Positions 16,924 to 27,300 of a stretch of 64,000 nucleotides of DNA are shown piece by piece. The DNA is taken from the NCBI GenBank assembly GCA_051061015.1, contig JBPFEG010000046.1, positions 1-64,000 on the forward strand, read 5' to 3'. Source of the stretch: Methylomicrobium sp051061015 (GTDB lineage: Bacteria; Pseudomonadota; Gammaproteobacteria; Methylococcales; Methylomonadaceae). The notes under the pieces are model-generated. The model made no database searches. It saw only the letters and a program-made list of their open reading frames with translations, and was not told where the DNA came from. Position 1 is the stretch's first letter, and each line of letters begins with the position of its first letter. The translations under genes and the position numbers were made by a program.

Positions 16924-17337
16924 CTAGTCGTCATCGCCATCGTCCAATGGACCATAAGTGGTCCAGAAGCCGGGATAATGCACCCCAAAATAACGGGTAT
17001 CCTCGCTAAAACGGTCCCAGACATAAGGCGGTGAAATGTATTCGTCGGTGGGAATCGGGGAAGTAATCAATTCTGCCGCTCCGACGAGGGTGCGGCTGAC
17101 CGCATGCGCAGTACCGCGCAACAGACCCCAGGTAAAACCAACAAAAATATTTTGATCGTGGCTGATATTGACAACGTTTTTAGGAATCTCAATCCATCCT
17201 GTAGTCGTATTGAAAAAACCCTGATTCACCTTGGAAGTGAAACCAGACAGATAGGTATGCCCATCGGCATAAGAGGGCCCCGTCGATAATAGGGTGCCGG
17301 CCAGAACACATAGACTCAAGAGGTGTTTGTTGTTCAT
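16924..17337 (-). CDS. Exosortase-system-associated secreted protein, TIGR04073-like
   Basis: A 137-residue protein with a cleavable signal peptide (cut near SYADGHTY) and the pattern KVNQGFFNTTTGWIEIPKNV followed by a Gly-rich segment (GFTWGLLRGTAHAVSRTLVGAAEL) and a Tyr/Trp/Pro-rich end with an Asp tail. This matches TIGR04073, found in genomes with exosortase/PEP-CTERM sorting; its function is unknown. The start at 17337 has GGAGGAATT upstream; the longer frame to 17436 has no such site. Confidence 0.75.
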   Translation of the reverse strand: MNNKHLLSLCVLAGTLLSTGPSYADGHTYLSGFTSKVNQGFFNTTTGWIEIPKNVVNISHDQNIFVGFTWGLLRGTAHAVSRTLVGAAELITSPIPTDEYISPPYVWDRFSEDTRYFGVHYPGFWTTYGPLDDGDDD

Positions 17338-17813
17338 TATTAATTCCTCCAAAAATGAAATATTCAGATAATTTATCGCCGAAATCAATTCGACTGAAAA
17401 TTTAATCCAATGTATCAAGCAAAAGAGATCATACAACCATAAATTATTTAAAGCGATATTATTTCTAGATAGAAAAAACGGTAAATGGTTCAGTTAGGGA
17501 ATAGTTAAATTCACCGTTCTCTGCGCGTGTTCGAGGGAGGAGGGATAAAGATTCAATTCCAAGTCGAGTCCGACAGGAATTATTTTTTATAAAAGACTGT
17601 TTTACTTACTATATCCCATGGACTCTAAAAAATACTATAAGGGGCAATACACCAAAGGAGGGTAAAATTAACTCAGCGGGTTTCAATTTGTCGCGATATA
17701 GAATTGCTTTGCAATTTCAGAAAGCAAAAACATCGCTTCATAAAATTGCAAAGTCTTATCGCTTAATGCATGGGTTCATAGAGTCCGTTTTCATCCTCTC
17801 AATGTTTGCCCGG
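17338..17813. other. Gene-free stretch between TIGR04073-like gene and dabB
   Basis: AT-rich with many stops in all frames. A short inverted repeat, AATTGC-TTT-GCAATT, lies at 17702-17716. It presumably holds the promoter of the 16924-17337 gene. A GGAGG motif near 17657 has no start codon behind it. Confidence 0.45.
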
Positions 17814-19733
17814 CTAGACTCCAATTTGTTTGTTTAACTCCACCGGCCGTCCCATGCACAACCTCAGAAAAATACGCGCAGCCGCGATACCGTTTACGAC
17901 GAATGAAAATGCAATCAGAGCGGCAAACCAGGGATGCTGACTGCTGGCGTGATAGAGCAGCAAGTCTTCGCCGACAAAGGCCGGGGTAATCGGAAAGCCG
18001 ACGAGTCCCAAAAAACTGATGAACAATAACAGCGACAGGATAGGTTTGGTCTCCGCCATAGCCCGATAGGCGAAAGGTGTAGCTTTGAAATTTTCCGATT
18101 TCAATAATTGCTTTAGCACCGCGATGCCGAGCAGCCAGGCCGGGATGATGCCGGTCAGGAACAATACTGCGTCGTCCCAGGCGGAATTCACCATGAACCA
18201 GACTGCTACGCAGGCGAAGAAGTAGCTGAGCGCGATGTCGTTCCAGGTTCTGAAGGGACTGTGTTTTTGACTGAAGCCGCTCAATGTGGCGAGCACCATT
18301 GAGATCGAGGCCGGTATGGCCAGATATTTTTGATTCATCAGATCCGCTTCGGACACGAATATAAACAGGCCAAAGATGAAGAGGGCGCTCGCTCCTTTGA
18401 TCCAAGGGCTAACCGTATTCATCGCGGCGCCGACTTTTTTCAGTGGCTCCCATAATAAGGAACGGACCAGCCATTCGAGATTGCCTTCCTGTAACGAAAA
18501 AACATACAAGGTATTCCGCAGCACGTCAGGCAAGGTATCGCGGATTGAAATCGGCAATTTATCGCGCATCGTGCTGCTTTTGATGTAGAACTCGGTGTCG
18601 GCGGAGCCTTCCAGGCGCAACAAATGCGCGACGATCGACGGCGATACCAGCAACTGATAACAGCGCAAAAAGGCATTGCCGAGAAAATGCACCAAGACCA
18701 GGGTTTCCAAGCCCAAAGCCAGTTCCATGAACATAAATCCAACCTGAGTAATCGAGCCATAAGCGATCTGGCCTTTGATGTTCGATTGGGTTTTTTCGGA
18801 CAGGCTGGCAATACAAACAGTTAACAAGCCGATCAGAAACACGACGACGCGGCTTAGAATATGATAGCTCCAGATCGGCATCGTGCGCAGCAGCAGAAAT
18901 ACGCCCAGATGGACGGACAGGGCTCCGTAAAAAATTGCACTTGACGGCGTCGGCCCTTCCATGGCACGTGGCAGCCAGAAGCAAAACGGGAATTGCGCCG
19001 ATTTACCGGAGGCGGCCATCACGATCAATAACGACAACAGCAGCAGGGCTGGATAACCGGCGGGTGGCATCGCATCGTTCTCGAACAAACCGGCGATCTG
19101 GCTGAAATGATCGCTTTCATGAAACAACAAGTGCGTCATCCAGGCGCCGAGCAGCAGGCCGATGTCGCAAAAACGGTAGACCGTATAGGCACGCAAGGCG
19201 TTGCGGACCGGCTGGGGACGATGGCGGTAGAAGGCGATCAGTAGAAAGGAGGAAACGCCGACGATCTCCCAGCCCGCGAACAGCATATCGATCGAACCCG
19301 ACAGAATGACCATATTCAGGCCGAATACGAAGGCGAAAATGGTCAGGAAGAAGCGTTTATAGCCGGCTTCCCGGTGCAGGTAATAGCGGCAATAGCGGAT
19401 GATTATCGAAAAAATGATCCAGACGCAGAATAGATAAACCGCGCCGACCTTGTCGAGATAAAACAGGATCGGGAAGCGGTAATCGCCTTTCGAATAAAGC
19501 GTAAAGGCTTCATATTCATAGCGGGGAAAGCCCGCCATAGACCAAACAGAGAGCAGGGCGACGATACTGATCCCTAACGCTACCGCACAGCCATAGCTGA
19601 TCGCCGAGATTTTTTTCTCGTCGGCGCTCCAATAGTGGAATTCGGAAAATTTTTTCAGATCCTTAGGGATCAGGAAAATAGCGATGAAACCTAGCAAAGG
19701 CATAACCTGGCAAGCCAGAAGCAAGATATTCAT
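17814..19733 (-). CDS. dabB: DabB-type ion-conducting membrane subunit (NuoL-like)
   Basis: A 639-residue polytopic membrane protein of the proton-conducting NuoL/MrpA family. The TM5 Glu is in FAGWEIVGVSSFLL, the TM7 Lys in ASGKSAQFPFCFWLP, a downstream Lys in NIKGQIAYGSITQVGFMFME, and the late Glu in GFPITPAFVGEDLLL. It pairs with DabA (DUF2309), whose 3' end overlaps this start by four bases (ATGA, 19730-19733). DabAB couples an ion gradient to one-way conversion of CO2 to bicarbonate in autotrophs. The middle holds a cytoplasmic insert (YQLLVSPSIVAHLL to LYVFSLQEGNLEWL) shared with the gene at 27715. The frame extends to 19856, but that part is dabA in another frame. Confidence 0.85.
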   Translation of the reverse strand: MNILLLACQVMPLLGFIAIFLIPKDLKKFSEFHYWSADEKKISAISYGCAVALGISIVALLSVWSMAGFPRYEYEAFTLYSKGDYRFPILFYLDKVGAVYLFCVWIIFSIIIRYCRYYLHREAGYKRFFLTIFAFVFGLNMVILSGSIDMLFAGWEIVGVSSFLLIAFYRHRPQPVRNALRAYTVYRFCDIGLLLGAWMTHLLFHESDHFSQIAGLFENDAMPPAGYPALLLLSLLIVMAASGKSAQFPFCFWLPRAMEGPTPSSAIFYGALSVHLGVFLLLRTMPIWSYHILSRVVVFLIGLLTVCIASLSEKTQSNIKGQIAYGSITQVGFMFMELALGLETLVLVHFLGNAFLRCYQLLVSPSIVAHLLRLEGSADTEFYIKSSTMRDKLPISIRDTLPDVLRNTLYVFSLQEGNLEWLVRSLLWEPLKKVGAAMNTVSPWIKGASALFIFGLFIFVSEADLMNQKYLAIPASISMVLATLSGFSQKHSPFRTWNDIALSYFFACVAVWFMVNSAWDDAVLFLTGIIPAWLLGIAVLKQLLKSENFKATPFAYRAMAETKPILSLLLFISFLGLVGFPITPAFVGEDLLLYHASSQHPWFAALIAFSFVVNGIAAARIFLRLCMGRPVELNKQIGV

Positions 19734-22342
19734 GAGGGGTTCCGTGGAGTGATTAACTGGTGGACGGGAACGGTTTGAACCTGGCCGGCAAAAACCGTTT
19801 CTGAAGAAGGTGCTGTGGGTGTCACCGGATAGTCCGATAAATTGACAGCTTCCCAACCCTTTGTCCGATAAAAATAAACGGCTTGAGTAGCGGGCTCGAT
19901 ACAGGCAAATCTGACCCAGTCATTGTCGAGCCACTCCCGAAGCTCGCCTATTTTGATTAATGCCTTCTCGATAATTTCTCTCGATTGTTCGATCACGATT
20001 AATAAGCGGGCAGGTTCGTGCACTTCGATCATCTGGTTCGGCAGGCCGGTGCGCAGGTCGCCTTCGACGCCGTTCGCGACACCGAGCAGGCCGATTACAT
20101 TGTGCGGCAGTTTGGTGCCGGCGCCGTATACCGAGTTGTCTATTCGCGAGAACAGATACTCTAAATTGATGCCGCCGCAGACGGGGATGACGGCATTCAA
20201 AATTCTGGCAAGAATGGCCCCCTGCGGATCAGTATTCGGATCGTAGGAGTGCAGGAAAGCGCGCCGGTCCATATACAGGTCTCGGGTTACTGCGCGCTTC
20301 CCCACGATGCAATACAAGTTGTTCGAGTGATTGTATTCCGGCCGGGGTTCGAATAACGACACCGAGCGTCCTTTCACATGCGCGTGTGCGGCCTTCGGGT
20401 TCTGGTTTTGCGGCGCCAGCTCGAACCAGCGGCAGCGTTCGAGCGCATTCAGTTCGAGCGCACGCCGCATCGTTTCCCGGAAGGCTTCCAGCCCGGTTGC
20501 CGGGTGCTTTTCGAGCAGATATTCATCGAAATAGGTGATTTCGTCGCGGCTGGTATTGTGCATCGCGGCGACGAAGCAAGTTTCTGCGGGTATGTCGATG
20601 CCGCGTTGGCGGAGCAGTACGCGTACCGATTCATCATTTGCCATCGCCGCAAAGGCGCGCGCATTCGGCGCCCCGGGCTTGCCGGAGCAGGCGCCGCAAT
20701 CGTAAGCGGCGAAATGCGGATTGTTCACGCTGCTGGAGCCGTGCGCCACGATCACGATCAACGGCGCAAAACCATGCGTCAAACCGATATTGCGTAATAA
20801 GCTCTCAATACGATCCGCCATTTCAGCAAAGGAAAACCCGAGCATTCGGCCGTCTTCGGTCGGGACGTCACTTTCGCGCAAAAGATGCAGGCGGGTGTGC
20901 GCTTTGACTTCACTCAATTTTTTGATATTCGGCAAATGGCCGCCCGGACGGAACACGTTCCAGGCCAGGCGGATTGCATAGCCGATGCCGAGCGTTTGCG
21001 TGTACAACCAGCCTCTGAACAGAGAATGCGATTTGACATGTAGGTCTTTCAGATTTTCGCCGTTTTTCTTCTGTTCGGGCTCTTGAGACAGGCTGGATTC
21101 TCGGACGAAATGCTTCGGTTGGATGATCACGGGGCACTGCGCCACAGGAAAGGCATCGTCCAGCCCCTGATACAGAAAATCGATGCCGAAAAAACCGGCG
21201 GCGCCGAACGTTTCGATTGCAGGATTCAGCTCCTCGATGTGTCGGCGTAGGGAACATTCGCGGTCGTCGATGCAAAACAGCGCCTGCGCTAACGGCAAGC
21301 CGCTTTCCGTGCCGGCGGCACGGTTTATCGGCGGCGCGGCCATCGCCTTGAGCAGTTCGGCGTGCAGGGTCCATTCCATAGCTTCATGCCAGACCTTTAA
21401 ACGCAGAGGCACTTTCGGTTTGAAAGCCTGATCATTGAGCAGCGGGATCACCTGCGATTTGGGCGCGGCGGCGACATTCCGAAAATGATGTCCTTTCTTC
21501 AAATGCAGAAAAGCCAACTCGCAGGCGAGTTCGACCGCAATCATTTCTTTCAGTGAGATGGCGCGGCGCGCCAACAGCGATTCCGGATTGAGTTCTACGA
21601 GACGTACCATGCCAGCCCAGCCCGGGTGCGCCAGCAGCATTTCGAGTATATATTGTTCGTAAAGTTGTTCGTCCCCGACGATTTTTTCCAGACATGCCAA
21701 AATGACCTGATCTGGGGTTTCGAGCAGCAACGAGCGTACGGCGGGTTCGTGGAAAGGGTAGAGCGGCAACATACTGTTATGCACGAGTCGCCAGACACAA
21801 TCCCAAAAACGTTCGCCGTTGCGCGGCAAACTCCAGCGGCTGATGCCTTGATCCAAAAAGTTGGCGAGCAAGCGGAACAATACTGGATGGACCAGTGCAT
21901 TCAGGTCTACTTCGAGGCTGGTTAGCCAGGAATTGCGAATGCCGTGATTAGCCAATGAAACTGGCGGGTAATGGCTGCGGTCGTCTTTAATGAATAAGGA
22001 ACTGCGGAATTTTTCGACGTCTTTGATATCGGTCGACGCTTGTTCGATCGCCCAGGTGATCGCTGAGTCGGTAATTCTGCCTTGCTGGTAGCGTTTCTGA
22101 TAATCAGCCAGTGGCAGGTAGCTGCGTGCGCCAAAAATTCTTGCTGCAACCGCAACGCCTTCATGAAAAGGGTGGTGCTGGACGGCATGCAGGGTATTAT
22201 GATGGATAAAGTCTTTGATGGGCCCTTGGGTAGGTAGCCAATGGGAAATATGATCGATAGACGCATTCAGATTGAATTTAGTCTTCATTTTGTAGGCGTC
22301 GGAACTATTGGATAGGGTGCGATGGGGTGCGCTAATAGTCAT
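19730..22342 (-). CDS. dabA: DabA, DUF2309 carbonic-anhydrase-like zinc subunit
   Basis: An 870-residue DUF2309 (UPF0753) protein. The zinc-site residues known from Halothiobacillus DabA (Cys351, Asp353, His524, Cys539) are matched by Cys357 and Asp359 in FCIDDRECSLRRH, His534 in VAHGSSSVNNP and Cys549 in AYDCGACSG, with the same 15-residue His-Cys spacing. The N-terminal WLPTQGPIKDFIHHNTLHAV is also typical. It is expected on the inner face of the membrane, bound to DabB. An alternative start is ATG at 22288. It is divergent from a second, longer dabA operon. Confidence 0.88.
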   Translation of the reverse strand: MTISAPHRTLSNSSDAYKMKTKFNLNASIDHISHWLPTQGPIKDFIHHNTLHAVQHHPFHEGVAVAARIFGARSYLPLADYQKRYQQGRITDSAITWAIEQASTDIKDVEKFRSSLFIKDDRSHYPPVSLANHGIRNSWLTSLEVDLNALVHPVLFRLLANFLDQGISRWSLPRNGERFWDCVWRLVHNSMLPLYPFHEPAVRSLLLETPDQVILACLEKIVGDEQLYEQYILEMLLAHPGWAGMVRLVELNPESLLARRAISLKEMIAVELACELAFLHLKKGHHFRNVAAAPKSQVIPLLNDQAFKPKVPLRLKVWHEAMEWTLHAELLKAMAAPPINRAAGTESGLPLAQALFCIDDRECSLRRHIEELNPAIETFGAAGFFGIDFLYQGLDDAFPVAQCPVIIQPKHFVRESSLSQEPEQKKNGENLKDLHVKSHSLFRGWLYTQTLGIGYAIRLAWNVFRPGGHLPNIKKLSEVKAHTRLHLLRESDVPTEDGRMLGFSFAEMADRIESLLRNIGLTHGFAPLIVIVAHGSSSVNNPHFAAYDCGACSGKPGAPNARAFAAMANDESVRVLLRQRGIDIPAETCFVAAMHNTSRDEITYFDEYLLEKHPATGLEAFRETMRRALELNALERCRWFELAPQNQNPKAAHAHVKGRSVSLFEPRPEYNHSNNLYCIVGKRAVTRDLYMDRRAFLHSYDPNTDPQGAILARILNAVIPVCGGINLEYLFSRIDNSVYGAGTKLPHNVIGLLGVANGVEGDLRTGLPNQMIEVHEPARLLIVIEQSREIIEKALIKIGELREWLDNDWVRFACIEPATQAVYFYRTKGWEAVNLSDYPVTPTAPSSETVFAGQVQTVPVHQLITPRNPS

Positions 22343-22927
22343 CTTGAGACATTAAACCTCGAGAATAAAATAATCAGTTGCAAAATCATTTGAATATAAT
22401 GATTCTTCCCATACGCTAAAGCATATTCTATGCCGTATATTAAGTTATTGATTTTATATAAATCGAAAGAAAAAAACGGGGAATGACCGGTTAAAAAAAA
22501 CCTTTCATCGGTTGATTTGAACTGAATTGAAAGATGATATCGGTTAAAATGCGGGCGAGTTTCCAAGGCATTTGCTTTAGCCTTCAAGATATTTTTTTCA
22601 TGAAAGTTTTGGATCGGCCGTTCCTGCCTCTGCCAATTTGCCCCGAAAAACGGGGAAGGTATAATTGACTTACTGGCAGATAACATCGAATCAAAATGAC
22701 CCCCTGTACTGATGGTGCCATGTTCCATCGATAACAACGGACCTACTATCCAATTAACAAGGGTTTGCGCAACCAGTTTATTCACAAGCATGCATAGGAT
22801 AATCAAAAACCGGTTGACCAAACATTTATCGGCGCATACTGAAACGGCTGGCGATAGCGCTTCGAGTCAGCCGGTCTCGTTTGGAAACATTTTCAAGCTG
22901 CCTTGCGCAGTTTAAGGATCATGGAAC
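22343..22927. other. Divergent control region between the two DUF2309 operons
   Basis: 585 bases with no convincing gene; a 160-residue minus-strand frame here lacks family similarity and coding character. A hairpin, CCCCG-AAAAA-CGGGG, lies at 22641-22655, followed by TATAAT at 22660-22665. No CbbR/LysR gene is next to it, unlike many DAB loci. Confidence 0.5.
22638..22665 (+). promoter_or_regulatory. Candidate sigma70-type promoter for the plus-strand DUF2309 operon
   Basis: TTGCCC at 22638-22643 and a perfect TATAAT at 22660-22665 are 16 bases apart; the spacer contains the CCCCG/CGGGG hairpin. The leader would be about 260 bases. The -35 match is weak. Confidence 0.3.
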
Positions 22928-24391
22928 ATGGGAATACTCAGCATTCTGCTCTGGACGCCGGCACTTGGTGCTTTACTGCTTGCGGTTATACCGGGGCATA
23001 ATGCTTTTTCCATCCGGTTGGTGGCGCAGACGTTCTCCCTGCTGACTTTGTTTTTTGCCTGCCGATTGTTGTTTCAATTCGATTCGGATCAGGCGCAACT
23101 GCAATTCAGTGAATTTTTCATATTGAATCCGGATGTCGGCAGCGCCTATTCGCTGGGCGTTGACGGACTTTCGATGCCGATGGTGTTCATGGCGGCGCTT
23201 TTGACTTTTTGCGCTTTGCTTGTCTCGCATATCATTACTAACGGGGTGAAGGGCTATTATTTCTGCCTTCTGCTGCTCGAATTCGGCATGTTGGGCGTAT
23301 TTCTCGCACAGGACTGGGCGTTATTCTATGTATTTTGGGAAGTGACGCTGATCCCGTTGTTTTTTCTGATCGGCCGTTGGGGCGGCGCTCGACGCCATGC
23401 CGCCAGCCTGAATTTCGTGTTGTATACAATGGGCGGGTCGATCTTCATGCTGATCAGTTTGCTGGCAATCAGCCAATACGATCTCGAGTACGGTGGTTCG
23501 TTGATGGCCTCGCTGAGCCAATCGACATACTCCATGTCCAGAACCGAGCAGATTTTGGTCTTGCTCGGCCTGATTATCGGTTTCGGCGTAAAAATGCCGA
23601 TTTTTCCTTTGCATGGCTGGTTGCCGCTGGCGCATGTCGAAGCACCGAGTCCGGTCAGCATTTTGTTGTCGGGTATCCTATTGAAAATGGGAGCCTACGG
23701 ATTACTGCGGGCAATAGCGATGCTGCCGCAGGCGGCGCAATTTTTTCAGCTCGCGTTAATGGTTCTGGCGTTGATCGCGATGATCTACGGCGGTTTGCTG
23801 GCCTGGCGTCAGACCGACCTAAAAGCGATGGTCGCTTATTCTTCGATCAGCCACATGGGCATTGTTTTGTTGGGGATTGCTTCGTTGAACGAAACCGGCA
23901 TGACCGGCGCGATACTGCAAATGACCGCGCACGGATTTATCGCGGCCGCGATGTTTCTGCTGGTCGGCTTGCTTTATGAAAGGACGCACACACGGAACAT
24001 TCAGGATTACAGTTCTTTGGTTCAGGTAACGCCGCGTTTTGCATTATTTACCACGTTGACCTTGTTTGCTGCGATGGGCTTGCCGGGCACCGTCGGTTTC
24101 GTCGCCGAGTTACATGCGTTGACCGGCGGCTTTCAGCAATGGGGCGCCTGGATGGCCTTTTTCAGTTTGGGTATTTTATTGAGCGCTTCTTACGCGATCA
24201 GGACTGTTGGCTTGCTGTTCACCGGACCAGTCAAAGCCAAGATGCAACATGTCAGCGATTTGACTGCGCCCGAGATGTTGACGGCCGGGATTCTAGTTGG
24301 GGGCATCGTTATCCTGGGCGTGATGCCGCAGCCTTTGATCGATTTATCCGAAGCGACGATTACCCACCTTTATACCTTGGTCTCGCCATAG
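22928..24391 (+). CDS. NuoM-like ion-conducting subunit, first gene of the plus-strand DUF2309 operon
   Basis: A 487-residue membrane protein very close to NuoM/MrpD in layout (about 14 spans). Proton-path residues are conserved: TM5 Glu in FYVFWEVTLIPLF, TM7 Lys in GFGVKMPIFPLHGWLP, TM8 Lys in GILLKMGAYGLLR and the late Glu in LPGTVGFVAELHAL. The neighbours are a DUF2309 gene and three more antiporter-like genes, with no complex I hydrophilic subunits, so it belongs to a DAB-type system rather than NADH dehydrogenase. ATG at 22928 has AAGG upstream. Confidence 0.85.
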   Translation: MGILSILLWTPALGALLLAVIPGHNAFSIRLVAQTFSLLTLFFACRLLFQFDSDQAQLQFSEFFILNPDVGSAYSLGVDGLSMPMVFMAALLTFCALLVSHIITNGVKGYYFCLLLLEFGMLGVFLAQDWALFYVFWEVTLIPLFFLIGRWGGARRHAASLNFVLYTMGGSIFMLISLLAISQYDLEYGGSLMASLSQSTYSMSRTEQILVLLGLIIGFGVKMPIFPLHGWLPLAHVEAPSPVSILLSGILLKMGAYGLLRAIAMLPQAAQFFQLALMVLALIAMIYGGLLAWRQTDLKAMVAYSSISHMGIVLLGIASLNETGMTGAILQMTAHGFIAAAMFLLVGLLYERTHTRNIQDYSSLVQVTPRFALFTTLTLFAAMGLPGTVGFVAELHALTGGFQQWGAWMAFFSLGILLSASYAIRTVGLLFTGPVKAKMQHVSDLTAPEMLTAGILVGGIVILGVMPQPLIDLSEATITHLYTLVSP

Positions 24392-24399
24392 GATTCGGC

Positions 24400-27300
24400 A
24401 TGCACAAGCCTTCAGTAACATCGGAAATCCAAGAAGAACTTGGCAGTGCCGAACTGCGCAGGGAGATCGGCCATATTCTGGATGAACTGGATCATATTCT
24501 GCCAGGGCAGGCGCCGATCCTCGATTTCGTGCATCACAATACGCTGCACGGCTATCAGCATTTGCCTTTTGAAGAGGCACTGGCTGAAGTAGAGAAAATG
24601 ACCGGGATTCGCGGTTATCTGCCCGAGAGTAAGTTCCGTGACTATTACCGGCAAGGCCGGATTAGCGATGCCGATTTGTCCGACGCATTGCGAAATGATC
24701 CCGATCTGAACGCCGAAGCGATCGTTTGCAAGATTAAAGACAAAGCGATTCAACGCAAGGATATTTACAAGATCGCCTTATTGTTCGATCTGGAGCCGAT
24801 CACCGAAAGCCAGCTTAAATGGAATATGGGCGAACTGGACGCTTTAAGCAGGATACAAAAAGACGTGCCGAAGGCAGTCAAGTTGGGGCTGTTGGGTGAA
24901 GAGAGCTCGTCTATCTACGAGAAAAAGCTGGTCGAACAGCTTTGGAACTGCGTAGTGGACAAGCTGAACCTAGACGAAACCATTCCGCATCCCGAGAACA
25001 TGCTTGATTTGTCTCGGGAGCAAGCCGAGGAATGGCTGGCTTTGGCGATGCAGAATCAGCCGGACGGCGCCAATCAATCCTTGCATGGATTGATGCGCGC
25101 GCAGGCCAGTTCGATATTGAGTCGTTTTTTGGCGAAAGTCGGAGATGGTTTGACTTTAGGCGGATTCATTCTGGCAATCACCGGCATCGATATTCTTGAT
25201 GTGATCAGACCCCAGCTGATCCGGATTTGTGCTTCCGCGATGGATGAAGGCGTGGCGCCCTGGCAACTGCCGGAGCGCGAGTCATTGGGACTTTATGCTG
25301 GCTGGCGCCGGATGTTTCAATGTGATGTGAATCCGGTTTTTCTCGAATTGCCGGATTGGTCGAAGCTGGTGAAGAAACTCCCGGACGATGCGGTCGATGC
25401 AATCGCCGAGCAGTTGAACTATCTGCATCTGCCCCGCGCTAAATGGGCGGGATATTTACGGCGATTGGCGCTGGAGCTTCCGGGCTGGTCGGGCATGATC
25501 AATTGGCGGCAACAGCATCCCCGCTACCGCACTCCCAACAATGCGGACGTTAATCTCGCTGATTATCTGGCAATCCGTCTGATTTACGACCGGCTCTGGC
25601 TCGGCCAGATTTGCCGGGATGTGTGGAGAATCGAAGCCAGGCTCCCGTCGGTCGAAAGCTATTTCAGGAAAAATCTTTCCGAGTTCATGGTGCGCAGCGA
25701 ATTGTACAGAGGCGAACTACCAGAATACCTTGCGCACAAAGCCAAGGCATTGATTATACGTGCGCGTTCCGAACGGCATTTTAAACAGGAATGGCAAGAG
25801 CTTTCCGATCAGATCCGCACCTGGCAATTGAGCCCTCTGGCCCGTCACGAAGCCAGGCATTATCACTGGAGCAGCGGTTGGCAGTTGTTTCGCCTTTGTC
25901 AGCATTTGGGCATGACCGGAGAAATGATCGAAGCCCTGTCCCACGGCCATGCCGAGGCATTGTTGACGGTGCTGAATCAGTTTTCGTCCGCCCAGCGGGC
26001 CAAGGTCTGGCTGACGGCTTACGAGCGCAACTACCGGGAAGAGCTGTTTCAGGCATTGAGTGCCAATCGGGGGCGGGGGCGTTGGATCAGCCGCAAGCAA
26101 CGTCCGGAGGCGCAACTGATTTTTTGTATGGACGAGCGTGAAGAAAGCTTTCGCCGTCATCTCGAAGAACTGGATCCTGCGATCGAAACGCTCGGCGCCG
26201 CCGGTTTTTTCGGCATTCCGATGTATTATAAAGGGCTCGATGAGACAAAAACGTCGCATCTTTGCCCGATCGTAGTGACGCCTGCAAATGAGGTATTGGA
26301 AGTCGCCCGTTCCGGATCCGAAGAAAATTTACGGCGGCATAACAAAGGACGCAGGTTGAATCTTGAGATAGCCGGCTTGCTGCATCATGGTTTACGCAGC
26401 AATTTTTTGTCCGCGCATCTGCTAATCGACACCTTTGCACCTGCTGCCCTGGTGGGTTTGTTGGCTAAATCGTTGCTGCCGAAATTGCAAAACCGCTTGC
26501 TGAACCGTTTAGCCGGCGCCGTTGCACCGGCGGTGCCGACGCGCCTGATGTTCACCTCGACGGAAAAAATTCCTGCAGCGCCGGGGCTTCCGAAGTCAGG
26601 ATTTACCGATACCGAACAAGCGGATCGGGTTGCCGGATTCTTGCAAAGCACCGGTTTGACCTATGGCTTTGCGCCGCTGGTCGTGCTGGTCGGCCATGGC
26701 TCGAGCAGTCAGAACAATCCTCATCGTGCGGCCTATGACTGCGGCGCTTGCAGTGGACGGCACGGCGGCCCGAATGCTCGCGTGTTTGCGGCGATGGCAA
26801 ATCGGCCGGAAATCCGCGCGCTTTTGCGCGAACGCGGCATCGATGTGCCGCCGGACACTTGGTTTATCGGCGCGGAGCATAACACCTGCAACGAGGAGGT
26901 ACTCTGGTTTGATCAAGGCGATGTGCCGCCTTCATTCCAATCGGCCTTGCGGACGCTCGACGCCATCTTGGCGCAAGCCTGTCATAAATCCGCGCATGAG
27001 CGTTGTCGCCGACTGGCTTCTGCGCCGCGCAATCCGACGCTGGAACAGGCGCTGGCGCATATTCAGGAACGCGCAGACGATTTTTCGCAGGCGCGACCGG
27101 AATTAGGACATGCGACAAATGCCTGCGCGCTGATTGGACGACGTTCGGTCACGCAGGGCGCTTTTTTCGACCGCCGGATGTTTTTGATTTCCTATGACCC
27201 CACGCAAGATCCGGAAGGGCTTTTCGCCGAAAATATTCTGTTGGCGGTAGGGCCGGTAGGAGCCGGGATTAATCTGGAATATTATTTTTCGACGGTCGAT

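Noticed and set aside
22339..22821. A 160-codon minus-strand open frame in the DAB control region
   Set aside because: No recognisable domain, poor codon character, no ribosome-binding site, and it overlaps the dabA start.
24139..24399. Upstream extension of the long DUF2309 frame
   Set aside because: It lies inside the NuoM-like gene in another frame and has no similarity to DUF2309 N-termini.
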